64,000 nucleotides of DNA from Ruminococcus sp. (GCA_029060305.1 JAIDUG010000007.1:34718-98717); one strand, 5' to 3'; shown: positions 52,440 through 59,336, numbered from the stretch's first letter. The notes: generated from the letters alone by a model not told the origin. Made by a program: numbers and translations.

Positions 52440-53129
52440 ATGAAAAAATTATTATCAATTTTAACGGTTATGTCCGTTATTTTAACTTTCACAGCCTGTG
52501 GCGAAAATACAGACAATTCTTCTCGTTTTGAAATGTCTGAAAATATTGAAGATGAATCTGAACCCGAAACATCAGAAGAATCTGAAACAACTTCTAGAGA
52601 TATTGAAGAAGCATTGTCGAAAATTGAAAAATCTAAAAAAACTACAACGGAAAATTCTGAAGCTACTACAGAAACTACTACTGAAAACACCACTGACGAA
52701 TCTGCAACTTCAGAAAGTGATTACAGTGAACAGGAAACAACCGAAAATGAATCCTCTGAATCTGAAAATACACAAAATGAAAACAGCGAATCTGAAACTT
52801 CCGACGGTGAAACGGAAAACGTTGCTGACGAAAGTGAAAATACTTCTGATGAAAACGCTGAATCAAGTGAAGATACAACTTCCGCTGATGAATCTGAAGT
52901 TTCTGAATCTGCTCCGGTTTTAAATAATACAAAAATGAATTTCATTCTCGATATGGAAACAAACTGTCTTCACGCAGATGCTGAATGTTCGTCTGCAAAA
53001 GAAATACTCAAGGCAAATTATGCTGAACTGGAAATTTATGATACTACAATCCCATATTACAAGAATATCTACTGGGCGTGCGACGAATGTTTTCCGGATA
53101 ATTTAAAAAGTTTACTTCCGAAATTCTGA
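52440..53129 (+). CDS. Acidic Ser/Thr/Glu-rich lipoprotein with cysteine C-terminal domain
   Basis: A 229-aa protein. Signal peptide with lipobox (LTFTAC, Cys20). Residues ~25-160 are low-complexity E/S/T/N, probably an extended wall-spanning stalk. The final ~65 residues form a compact domain with NFILDMETNCLHADAECSSAKEI split by turns and YWACDECFPD; spacing of the four Cys resembles the small Ada-like metal-binding modules found at ends of surface proteins. Function unknown. Confidence 0.7.
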   Translation: MKKLLSILTVMSVILTFTACGENTDNSSRFEMSENIEDESEPETSEESETTSRDIEEALSKIEKSKKTTTENSEATTETTTENTTDESATSESDYSEQETTENESSESENTQNENSESETSDGETENVADESENTSDENAESSEDTTSADESEVSESAPVLNNTKMNFILDMETNCLHADAECSSAKEILKANYAELEIYDTTIPYYKNIYWACDECFPDNLKSLLPKF

Positions 53130-53139
53130 AATCTGAATA

Positions 53140-53170
53140 AAAAAGACGGAGTTAATTATCCGTCTTTTTT
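53140..53170 (+). terminator. Terminator after the acidic lipoprotein gene
   Basis: AAAAGACGG (53141-53149) pairs with CCGTCTTTT (53160-53168), followed by T. Confidence 0.85.
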
Positions 53171-53207
53171 TTAACCTGTTTGACGTGTTGTGAATATAAT
53201 GTAATGT

Positions 53208-53240
53208 GCGGAAAACATCCCTCTGCACGATGTTCTCCGC
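53208..53240 (+). promoter_or_regulatory. Hairpin in the cotJ leader
   Basis: GCGGA plus AACATC (53208-53219) pair with GATGTT plus TCCGC (53229-53240) around one A-C mismatch, with a 9-nt loop, 23 bp before the AAGGAGG of cotJA. No T run follows, so it is a leader hairpin or protein site, not a terminator. No unambiguous sigma-E or sigma-K promoter was seen. Confidence 0.45.
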
Positions 53241-53263
53241 AAATATGAAAAGGAGGACTTATT

Positions 53264-53545
53264 ATGAATCTGAATCTGTTCGATGATATGGACGGTCTTA
53301 TTCTCCGTGAACGTGAAAATTCGCTTGATTCACCGGAAACTTTCAGCAGACCAATCCGTCCGCCTCAGAACGATAATTCAAATATCACAACCACACGCTT
53401 TCCACAGAACGCACCGCTTGCTATGGCGTATGTACCGTTTCAGGAATGGGGCGAAGTTTACAGCGACGACGTGGCTTTCCCGATAGGAACGCTTTTCCCC
53501 GACCTTAATTTCCCTTTTACGAGAGGAGCTGGCGACAATGAATGA
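53264..53545 (+). CDS. cotJA: Spore coat-associated protein CotJA
   Basis: A 93-aa protein. The C-terminal half PLAMAYVPFQEWGEVYSDDV followed by FPIGTLFPDLNFPF is diagnostic of CotJA. The N-terminal part is variable. Overlaps cotJB by 8 bp. Encoded with CotJB and CotJC in the sigma-E-controlled cotJ operon of Bacillus and Clostridia. Confidence 0.88.
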   Translation: MNLNLFDDMDGLILRERENSLDSPETFSRPIRPPQNDNSNITTTRFPQNAPLAMAYVPFQEWGEVYSDDVAFPIGTLFPDLNFPFTRGAGDNE

Positions 53546-53786
53546 AAGACAGTTACTTCTCAACAAGATACAGAAATATGACTTTGCTATAAAAGAACTC
53601 AATCTTTACCTTGACACTCACCCGAATTGTCAAAGGGCTTTGGCACTTTTCAACAAATACAACAAGCTCCTGAAAGATGCAGAGGAAGAATTTAGCAGAC
53701 GTTTCGGACCTATAACACCCGTACAGACAAATGATTCTCAGCACTGGTCGTGGATTGACGAGCCGTGGCCTTGGGAAAGGAGGTAA
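53538..53786 (+). CDS. cotJB: Spore coat protein CotJB
   Basis: An 82-aa protein. LLNKIQKYDFAIKELNLYLDTHP, FNKYNKLLKDAEEEFSRRFGP and the C-terminal WSWIDEPWPWERR are typical of CotJB. The next gene starts 3 bp after its stop, in the usual cotJA-cotJB-cotJC order. Confidence 0.9.
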   Translation: MNERQLLLNKIQKYDFAIKELNLYLDTHPNCQRALALFNKYNKLLKDAEEEFSRRFGPITPVQTNDSQHWSWIDEPWPWERR

Positions 53787-53789
53787 ACT

Positions 53790-53813
53790 ATGTGGCAGTA
53801 TGAAAAAAAATAA
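53790..53813 (+). pseudogene. cotJC: cotJC, first seven codons only: interrupted by the mobile element
   Basis: Directly after cotJB, GGAGG and a 6-nt spacer precede ATG TGG CAG TAT GAA AAA AAA TAA: MWQYEKK then stop. B. subtilis CotJC, a manganese-catalase-like spore coat protein, starts MWVYEKKLQYP, so the N terminus fits exactly and then is cut. The gene is followed at once by a serine-recombinase gene in inverse orientation and phage-like DNA. The rest of cotJC is not in the window and should lie at the far end of the element. Confidence 0.8.
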
Positions 53814-53837
53814 ATATATCTATGTTGTACATATTGT

Positions 53838-55304
53838 TTATAAGAAATCGACCTCAAGTGTAAGGTCTGAAAAACGTTTGTGATTGCACATTCTCTGAGT
53901 TTTAGTGTAGTATATTTTCCGGACAGCACTTTTCAGCATAATATTTTTTTCTTCCGGAGTAGCATTTTCAAAGTTATCAATGATATACTGCAACCTTACT
54001 TTCAGTTCCCTGACAGGAAGTCTTTCAGGTTCTGTATGGGATTCTATTTCAGATAGTGCAGTTTCAAGAGTTTTTATTTTTTCACCGATTACCTTTGAAC
54101 GTTCAAGAAAAGTGTTTGCATCATATATTCCCTGTTCGAGCAGGTCGTAAAGTTTATCCTGTTGTTTTTTTACCTTTTCGAGTTCTGAAATAATAGGTTT
54201 GCGTTGGTCGGGAGTGACTTCTTTAGGTTTCATCTGTGGAGTATCTGAAATTTCGCTGAGTTTTTCAATTCTGTAACGGAACGCTGATAATATAGCATTG
54301 TCGACTTCTTCAAATGATGCACCGACAGTAATTCCTCTGCATTGATTGTATACACATAAAATATGTTCGTGACCGTTGCCAGCAAGAAAACGTCTCTTCA
54401 TCTGATGACCGCAATTCTTACAATAAAGTATACCGTGATAGTAATTCAGAAGTACGTCATTAGGGTGTAACTGTGCAACAGGATTATTTTTCTTTTTGTC
54501 CTGTACCATATTGAACATTTCCTCCGAAATTATGGGTTTATGTTTACCCTGATAAAGAATATCACCGTTTGATTTTGTTTTCCAACCGATTTTGCCACAG
54601 TAAAGAGGATTAGCAAGAATTTTCTTAACGCTTGGAGTTTCCCACAAAATGCTTTTTTGTGGTTTAACACCCATACGGTTGAGTTCTGCCGATATGTACT
54701 TAGCACCGTGACCGTCAAGATATAACTTGTAAATAAGTTTTACTATTTCCGCTTCTTCCGGAACTATCTCAAGAGTATGTACTTTAGGTTCAGGACTTAT
54801 TTTTCTGTAACCGTAAGGCGTTCTTGAACATATATAATTACCCTCTTTTACTGCTGACAAACGTCCTGCTTCCAGTCGTCTTCTGATTGTCTTGTACTCA
54901 CGACGTGACATAAAAAGCGAAAATTCAAAATATTCCTCGTCGATTTCGTTGTTAGGGTCGTAAGTCTTGACTGGTGTTATAATTTTAGTTTCCGACTGCT
55001 TGAAAGCCTGTGCAACTATTCCCTGGTCGATAGTGTCGCCACGTGCGAGACGTTCCACTTCAACGACAAGCACACCAGCGTACTTATTCTGTGCAAGGTC
55101 TGAAAGAAGCATCTGCATCTGAGGACGTGCAGAAATACTGTCACCGCTTACGACTTCTTTATAAATCTTGACGATATTCAGACCTTGACGTTTTGCAAGT
55201 TCCATAAGCACCGCCTGATGACGTGCAAGTGTTTCACCTTCACCTCGTGCTTCTGCATCGAGGTCAATACGTGACTTGCGAAGATACATACAATAATCTT
55301 CCAT
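53838..55304 (-). CDS. Large serine recombinase (site-specific integrase/excisionase)
   Basis: A 488-aa protein. Resolvase catalytic domain at residues 1-~150 with nucleophile Ser11 in MYLRKSRID, arginines in VEVERLARG; then the recombinase domain (RTPYGYRK, PEEAEIVKLIYKLYLDG), a zinc ribbon (CKNCGHQMK ... C ... C) and a coiled coil (about 365-430). It cuts and rejoins attP/attB pairs with a 2-bp core. The gene lies 25 bp from the broken cotJC codons and points towards them, as spoIVCA lies at the edge of the skin element. RBS AAGGAGG. Confidence 0.95.
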   Translation of the reverse strand: MEDYCMYLRKSRIDLDAEARGEGETLARHQAVLMELAKRQGLNIVKIYKEVVSGDSISARPQMQMLLSDLAQNKYAGVLVVEVERLARGDTIDQGIVAQAFKQSETKIITPVKTYDPNNEIDEEYFEFSLFMSRREYKTIRRRLEAGRLSAVKEGNYICSRTPYGYRKISPEPKVHTLEIVPEEAEIVKLIYKLYLDGHGAKYISAELNRMGVKPQKSILWETPSVKKILANPLYCGKIGWKTKSNGDILYQGKHKPIISEEMFNMVQDKKKNNPVAQLHPNDVLLNYYHGILYCKNCGHQMKRRFLAGNGHEHILCVYNQCRGITVGASFEEVDNAILSAFRYRIEKLSEISDTPQMKPKEVTPDQRKPIISELEKVKKQQDKLYDLLEQGIYDANTFLERSKVIGEKIKTLETALSEIESHTEPERLPVRELKVRLQYIIDNFENATPEEKNIMLKSAVRKIYYTKTQRMCNHKRFSDLTLEVDFL

Positions 55305-55376
55305 ATTTATATTTTTCCTCCTTAAAAATTTATCCGGTATCTTTTATGATTCCGGACTTTTTTTATAATATTTTAA

Positions 55377-55904
55377 TTACAAATCCATATACATCGGAAT
55401 ACAACCATCTGTAAAAAGTTCTGACGATTCAAGCATAAATTTTTCAAATCGTTTAAATCCATTACGTATATAGAAGTTCTCAGCATCAGGCACAGAATAC
55501 AGAATAACTTCGTCTGCACCGCAAGAATTTTCAGTAAAGTCATAAATAAAGCTTATTACTTCAGAAAAAAGCATATCACTTAAATTAAGATTATCTTCGT
55601 CAACATCATCAGAATATTTCATATGCTGATACTTTTCGTCTATGGCAAACATTTTTATTTCAACGGCAGGGTATATAGTAAACTTGTTTGCACTCGATAT
55701 TACAAACCCACTACAGCATAATGAATAATAACATATTACTTCATTGTTTTCTGTATTGACAACAATAAAAGTCTTTGCTTTTTTGTCAGTAAGAACCTTG
55801 CTATGAAGATAACTGTTGATTGCATCATTTCCACAATTAAAACCTTTGGTAATATCATTTTCAGAAAGCGGTTTATGCTTGTTTTTTATGTCCTTACCAT
55901 ACAT
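55377..55904 (-). CDS. GNAT-family acetyltransferase, possible toxin
   Basis: A 175-aa GNAT fold: FNCGNDAINSYLHSKV, TFIVVNTENNEVICYYSLCC, VEIKMFAIDEKYQHMKY, ADEVILYSVPDAENFYIRNGFKRF. The size, the Cys/Gly-rich strand pattern and the four-bp-type overlap with a small upstream gene resemble TacAT/AtaRT-type toxin-antitoxin pairs in which the toxin acetylates aminoacyl-tRNA. The upstream partner is not a recognisable ribbon-helix-helix protein, so the toxin reading is provisional. Confidence 0.75.
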   Translation of the reverse strand: MYGKDIKNKHKPLSENDITKGFNCGNDAINSYLHSKVLTDKKAKTFIVVNTENNEVICYYSLCCSGFVISSANKFTIYPAVEIKMFAIDEKYQHMKYSDDVDEDNLNLSDMLFSEVISFIYDFTENSCGADEVILYSVPDAENFYIRNGFKRFEKFMLESSELFTDGCIPMYMDL

Positions 55905-56101
55905 TAATCTTTTTCCTTTTCTTTTTCTTCGTTTTTAATTCTTTGCAGTTTCATTTTAGCAGCATTTCTCAGAATACGTTCCTTTACTTTCGGGTCAGGT
56001 TTCTGTGAAAAAAAATCTTCTGCTTTTTTACCGTCAAGTATAATAGCTGTATCAACAGGTTTTGCAAGTACATTAAACATATATTTTTTTTCCTTTTTCA
56101 T
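55904..56101 (-). CDS. Small basic/charged protein, possible antitoxin of the GNAT pair
   Basis: A 65-aa protein ending in a highly charged helix (RNAAKMKLQRIKNEEKEKEKD). The middle LAKPVDTAIILDGKKAEDFFSQK looks like a peptide that could occupy a partner active site. Its stop overlaps the acetyltransferase start (ATGA type), implying coupled translation. No DNA-binding fold recognised. Function inferred from context only. Confidence 0.5.
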   Translation of the reverse strand: MKKEKKYMFNVLAKPVDTAIILDGKKAEDFFSQKPDPKVKERILRNAAKMKLQRIKNEEKEKEKD

Positions 56102-56189
56102 TTTTCTTCACCACCCTTCAATATATTATATCATATTAAAGGGTAAATTGTTGTTTGTAAAATTTACAAATTGTCATTAAAAAATTTTG

Positions 56190-56585
56190 TTACACTTCTT
56201 GTTCTTTCAATTTTCCAATCATAACGACAATTTTTGAACGTTCCATTAAAGGCAAATCTTTAATCATACGTGCGATTTCAAGAGTATCCTTATCGAATGT
56301 TTCAGTGTTTACGGCGACAGTATTAGTGTTGTTGTCGCCTTTGCTACTGAAGTTTACAACATTTGCAGACTTTTCAGGTTCAGGGTTTGTTGTTCTTCCT
56401 GCCAGATAGTCAAGTGATACGCCTAAAAAGTTAGCTACTGTAAGCAAATTATCCATTTTCGGAGAACGTTCTCCTTTACGCCAGTAACTTATAAGGCTGT
56501 CGGAAATACCCGTTTCCTTACTCATCTGATAATTAGTTATATTCCGGCTTTTCATAGTAGCATCAAGAATTTGTGAAAAACTCAT
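56190..56585 (-). CDS. XRE-family repressor-like regulator
   Basis: A 131-aa protein with an N-terminal helix-turn-helix (residues ~18-60: NYQMSKETGISDSLISYWRKGERSP) and NLLTVANFLGVSLDYLAG, then a linker and a short C-terminal helical part. It is divergent from a strong promoter 45 bp away (56630-56658), an arrangement typical of a phage repressor acting on an early promoter. Confidence 0.85.
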   Translation of the reverse strand: MSFSQILDATMKSRNITNYQMSKETGISDSLISYWRKGERSPKMDNLLTVANFLGVSLDYLAGRTTNPEPEKSANVVNFSSKGDNNTNTVAVNTETFDKDTLEIARMIKDLPLMERSKIVVMIGKLKEQEV

Positions 56586-56629
56586 AAAATCCCCTCTTTA
56601 AATTTATCGAACTTTTTAGAATTATTTTA

Positions 56630-56658
56630 TTGACATTCAAACAAAATAGTGATATAAT
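56630..56658 (+). promoter_or_regulatory. Perfect consensus promoter of the tRNA/structured-RNA region
   Basis: TTGACA (56630-56635), 17-bp spacer, TATAAT (56653-56658). The transcript would start near 56665 with a hairpin (CTCTTGC 56668-56674 with GCAAGAG 56686-56692) followed by TGCAGAAAGGTC, then a weak AAAGGT/ACCTTT hairpin. A second leader at 59284 shares this layout. Confidence 0.85.
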
Positions 56659-56726
56659 ACAATTATGCTCTTGCTTTGACATAGAGCAAGAGTGCAGAAA
56701 GGTCTTATAAGTACCTTTTTCTTTCC

Positions 56727-56765
56727 GTCGGAGTTTCTACATTCCTCTGTAGCTGGAACTTCGAC
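56727..56765 (+). ncRNA. Strong hairpin directly upstream of tRNA-Met
   Basis: GTCGGAGTT (56727-56735) pairs fully with AACTTCGAC (56757-56765), with an inner CTACA/TGTAG stem. It ends 4 nt before the tRNA acceptor stem, so it may be a processing signal or an independent structured RNA. Confidence 0.5.
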
Positions 56766-56769
56766 ATAT

Positions 56770-56842
56770 GGCGGAGTGGAGCAGTTGGTAGCTCGCAAGG
56801 TTCATACCCTTGAGGTCGTTGGTTCAAGTCCAACCTCCGCAA
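56770..56842 (+). tRNA. tRNA-Met (CAT), element-borne
   Basis: Complete cloverleaf: acceptor GGCGGAG/CTCCGCA with a G1-A72 mismatch, D stem GAGC/GCTC with AGTTGGTA loop, anticodon stem CAAGG/CCTTG with loop TTCATAC (anticodon CAT), variable AGGTC, T stem GTTGG/CCAAC with loop TTCAAGT. CCA is not encoded (ATCA follows). The 1-72 mismatch is reminiscent of initiators but the three G-C anticodon-stem pairs of initiators are absent, so elongator Met (or an Ile-lysidine type) is more likely. Confidence 0.8.
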
Positions 56843-56922
56843 TCACGGAGACAAAACTCATCATGTGTAAGAACGTCAAAATTTGAGTAACCAGCCTCCG
56901 CAATCATGGGGACAAAATACTG
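56834..56922 (+). repeat. Duplicated tRNA 3' end
   Basis: The 3' acceptor plus flank (CCTCCGCAATCACGGAGACA, from 56834) recurs about 61 bp later as CCTCCGCAATCATGGGGACA (from 56896), preceded by no recognisable cloverleaf. It may be the scar of a decayed or recombined tRNA gene. Confidence 0.55.
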
Positions 56923-56979
56923 TAGTCTGAATTATGATTATTTCAGATTTCGACAATCCCAACAATGAAGATTCCTCCG

Positions 56980-57014
56980 GTTAAAGAGTTTCATTATCCT
57001 TTCTTCTCTTTAAC
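56980..57014 (+). ncRNA. Hairpin between the two tRNA-like genes
   Basis: GTTAAAGAG (56980-56988) pairs perfectly with CTCTTTAAC (57006-57014). A second imperfect hairpin (CTTGT..CGG with CCG..ACAAG) follows at about 57045-57089. No coding sequence overlaps; the role is unknown. Confidence 0.4.
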
Positions 57015-57097
57015 TGGTGTGGATTCTCCTGAAAACTGAGCAGTCTTGTCCGGTTTGCGTTCTACGGTCAGATGTAAGCCGAACAAGACACACACAT

Positions 57098-57173
57098 GGC
57101 GATATGGAGAAGCGGTAACTCAACAGGAAATTAAAGCCTGTAATCGTCGGTTCGACTCCGGCTGTCGTCACCA
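57098..57173 (+). tRNA. tRNA-like gene with 9-nt anticodon loop, CCA encoded
   Basis: Acceptor GGCGATA pairs with TGTCGTC (two G-T pairs), discriminator A and encoded CCA at 57171-57173. D arm GAG/CTC, T arm GTCGG/CCGGC with canonical TTCGACT loop. The anticodon stem ACAGG/CCTGT (57123-57127/57137-57141) encloses AAATTAAAG, nine bases instead of seven, so the anticodon (TTA, TAA or other) cannot be read with certainty. Either a pseudo-tRNA or a recoding tRNA. Confidence 0.65.
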
Positions 57174-57357
57174 CGATTCTTGCATAAGTAAGAATCACCC
57201 TTGGTATGGTTGAGGGTCTGTTCGGAACTCTGTTTTTATAAGGTTAGCGGAGTTCCGGCAGGCTCGCACTGAATGTGCTGATTTTCTTTTAAGTACTCCT
57301 TTTATTCAGGACAGGTATGACCCGACGTTTAAAGTCGGGTTGCACCTGACTATTTTT
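57174..57357 (+). other. Hairpin-rich non-coding stretch
   Basis: Successive hairpins: GATTCTT/AAGAATC (57175-57196), ACCCT/AGGGT (57097+100 to 57217, i.e. 57197-57217), CGGAACTC/GAGTTCCG (57223-57257), and a nested CAGGT..ACCCGAC/GTCGGGT..ACCTG (57312-57348) followed by a T6 run, which is a good terminator for the tRNA transcript. No gene seen. Confidence 0.55.
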
Positions 57358-57358
57358 T
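57312..57358 (+). terminator. Terminator of the tRNA/structured-RNA transcript
   Basis: Outer arms CAGGT/ACCTG and inner arms ACCCGAC (57320-57326)/GTCGGGT (57334-57340), then ACTATTTTTT. Confidence 0.75.
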
Positions 57359-57630
57359 CAGAATAAATCACTGTGAGTACCCATATATGCCAATGTCAAA
57401 GTAAGGACATTTTTTTCAATTCTGTATATCAGAAGCCAGTCATTATAAATGTGGCATTCCCGATACCCTATATAATTTCCTTTTAATGCATGGTCTTTAT
57501 ACTGTGCAGGCAATGGAATTTCATTAGCAAGCATATTTATTACTTTTTTAACTTCATTCACATCAATACCACGTTTCAGTGCTTTTCTGTAATCCTTTTT
57601 AAACGATTTGTGATACTCAATCTTCAGCAT
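57358..57630 (-). CDS. RelE/YafQ-family mRNA interferase toxin
   Basis: A 90-aa protein: LKIEYHKSFKKDYRKALKRGID, PLPAQYKDHALKGNYIGYRECHI, YNDWLLIYRIEKNVLTLTLAYMGTHSDLF. This is the YafQ branch of RelE, ribosome-dependent endoribonucleases, with the conserved His/Asp/His and final Phe. Its stop lies within the T run of the direct repeat. Overlaps the antitoxin gene by 14 bp. Confidence 0.92.
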   Translation of the reverse strand: MLKIEYHKSFKKDYRKALKRGIDVNEVKKVINMLANEIPLPAQYKDHALKGNYIGYRECHIYNDWLLIYRIEKNVLTLTLAYMGTHSDLF

Positions 57631-57814
57631 TCAAATCCTCCAGTAAATCGTCAACATTATCAAAAGTTTCTGAAAGATTTCTGCCGTTTTCAATATCGCT
57701 TATTCTTGCAGATAAACTGATTTCATAAGGATTTCTGAACATCATTATAAAGCCCTGAAGCTGTTCATCAGACATATTGTCTATTATGTCGTATGCTATA
57801 TCTTTGGTACTCAT
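57617..57814 (-). CDS. Antitoxin of the YafQ-type module
   Basis: About 65 aa; ATG 57814 has GGAGGGG 6 nt upstream, so the longer frame from 57835 is not used. The C-terminal half is acidic (DIENGRNLSETFDNVDDLLEDLNAED), as in antitoxins that wrap RelE toxins; the N-terminal half has no clear DNA-binding motif. Located upstream of and overlapping the toxin gene, as usual. Confidence 0.8.
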   Translation of the reverse strand: MSTKDIAYDIIDNMSDEQLQGFIMMFRNPYEISLSARISDIENGRNLSETFDNVDDLLEDLNAED

Positions 57815-57950
57815 AAAATTCCCCTCCATGTTCATAATATCACCTCTGCATTTAGTATACGGTGGTCACACATCTTATATTACAGCAGTTACGATTTGAT
57901 GATAAGTTTCACCTGACTATTTTTTGAATGAATTATAAAAATATTTTTAT

Positions 57951-58802
57951 TTATTCTTCATACTCTATTGTGACATATACAGAATACTTGCCATTATCAT
58001 CCTCTTCAATTTCAGAAACATATGCCCTATATTCATCTGATTCTTCAAGTGATTCTAAAAGAGAACTTTTACTTTTTGGAGCATATCCAATTGCAAATGA
58101 ACAACCGGTTGGACAAATTTCAAATAATTCTTTTTCGTAATCATAACTAAAATAAACTTCATCTTCTTCAGAAACACAATCATCAATAGTTTCCTGAATT
58201 TCTTTACTTGATGTTCTTATGAGCTTAAATGTTGTTTCTTTATTAAGTAACTCTCTTTTTTCTTGATAAAATCCTATATTCAAAAAAACGTCATTACCAT
58301 TGATTTCACAAATAAAACAGAATATTTCTGCGTCTATATCATTGTTAAACCTATTTGCTATATCCTGAACATAGCCTCTGTATAAATAACCAATTTTATC
58401 ATTTTCGTGATATACAGCAATTGCATTTTTATCATATTGATTTTGAGGTTCAGGCAATAAACTTACTTCTTGTCCCACCTTTAATTTAGAAATATCAGGT
58501 TCTTGACCTCTTATTTGGCACAATTTTTCATGTTTATAGTTATAATTGAGAGGAATGCCGTTGATAAATTTAGGTGCTTGATTAGGTGCAGTTATTGCAT
58601 TAAATTGATTTTCAGATTTGGAGTTATCTTTTGTTGATTGTTGACTTAATTCATTTTTTTCTTTTAATTTTTTATTCAAAAGCAGAAGCGGTTTTACCCA
58701 CCAACCAAAAATAATCCAGTAAGCAAGTTCAAAGCACCATCCAAAAAGCAACCAATATAAGCAACCTCTTTTTCTTTTATTTTCTTGATTTGTTTTTTTC
58801 AT
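57951..58802 (-). CDS. HIRAN-domain protein with hydrophobic N terminus
   Basis: A 283-aa protein. Residues ~12-35 are hydrophobic and Trp-rich (CLYWLLFGWCFELAYWIIFG), suggesting a membrane hairpin. A HIRAN domain follows at ~90-170: IRGQEPDISKLKVGQEVSLLPEPQNQYDKNAIAVY split at VS, then KIGYLYRGYVQDIANRF. HIRAN modules bind 3' DNA ends or damaged DNA, usually fused to helicases or nucleases; no such domain is present here. Function unknown. Confidence 0.75.
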   Translation of the reverse strand: MKKTNQENKRKRGCLYWLLFGWCFELAYWIIFGWWVKPLLLLNKKLKEKNELSQQSTKDNSKSENQFNAITAPNQAPKFINGIPLNYNYKHEKLCQIRGQEPDISKLKVGQEVSLLPEPQNQYDKNAIAVYHENDKIGYLYRGYVQDIANRFNNDIDAEIFCFICEINGNDVFLNIGFYQEKRELLNKETTFKLIRTSSKEIQETIDDCVSEEDEVYFSYDYEKELFEICPTGCSFAIGYAPKSKSSLLESLEESDEYRAYVSEIEEDDNGKYSVYVTIEYEE

Positions 58803-58823
58803 TTAATCTCCTAATTTTTGTAT

Positions 58824-59192
58824 TTAGGCATATTTTTCCAGCACTTCAAGTACATCTGCAATAGCACGGTAGCGTGATGCACCTGTAAGTCTGGAAATAA
58901 TTGTTTCAATTTCGACCATTGCATTGTCATTACTTTGTGTGTCACAGTTTGCCGTGTTATGTTCAATAATCATGCTGTTCTTAATACAGGAGTTAGGATT
59001 ATCTGTTAATCCAAGAAGATAATCAGTAGAACATTCAAGAAGTTCAGAAATTTTTATAAGGACATCTGCTTTTGGCATAGTTCCATTTTTCCAATGAGTA
59101 GCAATTGCATTAGATAACTCTAATTTTTTGCAAACAGCATTGGGAGTAGTGCCTTTTGCTTGGCATATGTTATAAAAGTTATTCCAAAACAT
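58824..59192 (-). CDS. XRE-family regulator
   Basis: A 122-aa protein. Helix-turn-helix at about residues 15-60 (TPNAVCKKLELSNAIATHWKNGT, ISELLECSTDYLLGLTDNP) and a C-terminal helical part. Same design as the 56190-56585 regulator. Divergent from the promoter at 59284; likely represses it. Confidence 0.82.
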   Translation of the reverse strand: MFWNNFYNICQAKGTTPNAVCKKLELSNAIATHWKNGTMPKADVLIKISELLECSTDYLLGLTDNPNSCIKNSMIIEHNTANCDTQSNDNAMVEIETIISRLTGASRYRAIADVLEVLEKYA

Positions 59193-59261
59193 AATATCCC
59201 TCCTATAAATTATATAAATTCTACAAAAATTAATGTTTGTTTTTGTGATTTAGATAGAACT

Positions 59262-59336
59262 TCAAAAAGTTAGCAGAAATATATTGACATCTTCAAAAAT
59301 TTAGATTATAATGTACTTGTGTTCAGGAGAACAAGT
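59262..59336 (+). promoter_or_regulatory. Consensus promoter with operator-like palindromes
   Basis: TTGACA (59284-59289), 17-bp spacer, TATAAT (59307-59312). An AACTT-AAGTT inverted repeat lies just upstream (about 59260-59273), and an ACTT-GTTC/GAAC-AAGT palindrome straddles the start (59315-59336). Both are candidate sites for the flanking XRE regulators. Confidence 0.75.

Larger units (their letters stand above)
57343..57925. repeat. 16-bp direct repeats bracketing the RelE-type TA module
   Basis: CACCTGACTATTTTTT occurs at 57343-57358 (the 3' arm of the terminator) and again at 57910-57925, where no matching 5' arm exists. The ~550 bp between them are precisely the toxin-antitoxin genes and their control region. 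Confidence 0.8.

Noticed and set aside
52498..52923. Lys/Leu-rich ORF inside the acidic lipoprotein gene, and two minus-strand ORFs there
   Set aside because: Shadows of the low-complexity GAA/TCT/ACT codons in the real lipoprotein frame.
55305..55376. Sigma-E promoter for the recombinase (CATA at 55345-55348 on the minus strand)
   Set aside because: A CATA-type -10 is present, but no -35 at the right spacing could be supported in this A/T-rich gap, and a short TCCGG/CCGGA hairpin overlaps it.
56692..56886. 64-aa plus-strand ORF
   Set aside because: It spans the hairpin and the tRNA-Met gene; a shadow of structured RNA.
57010..57198. 62-aa minus-strand ORF with GVEPTITG-like text
   Set aside because: This is the familiar antisense translation of a tRNA T-arm region.
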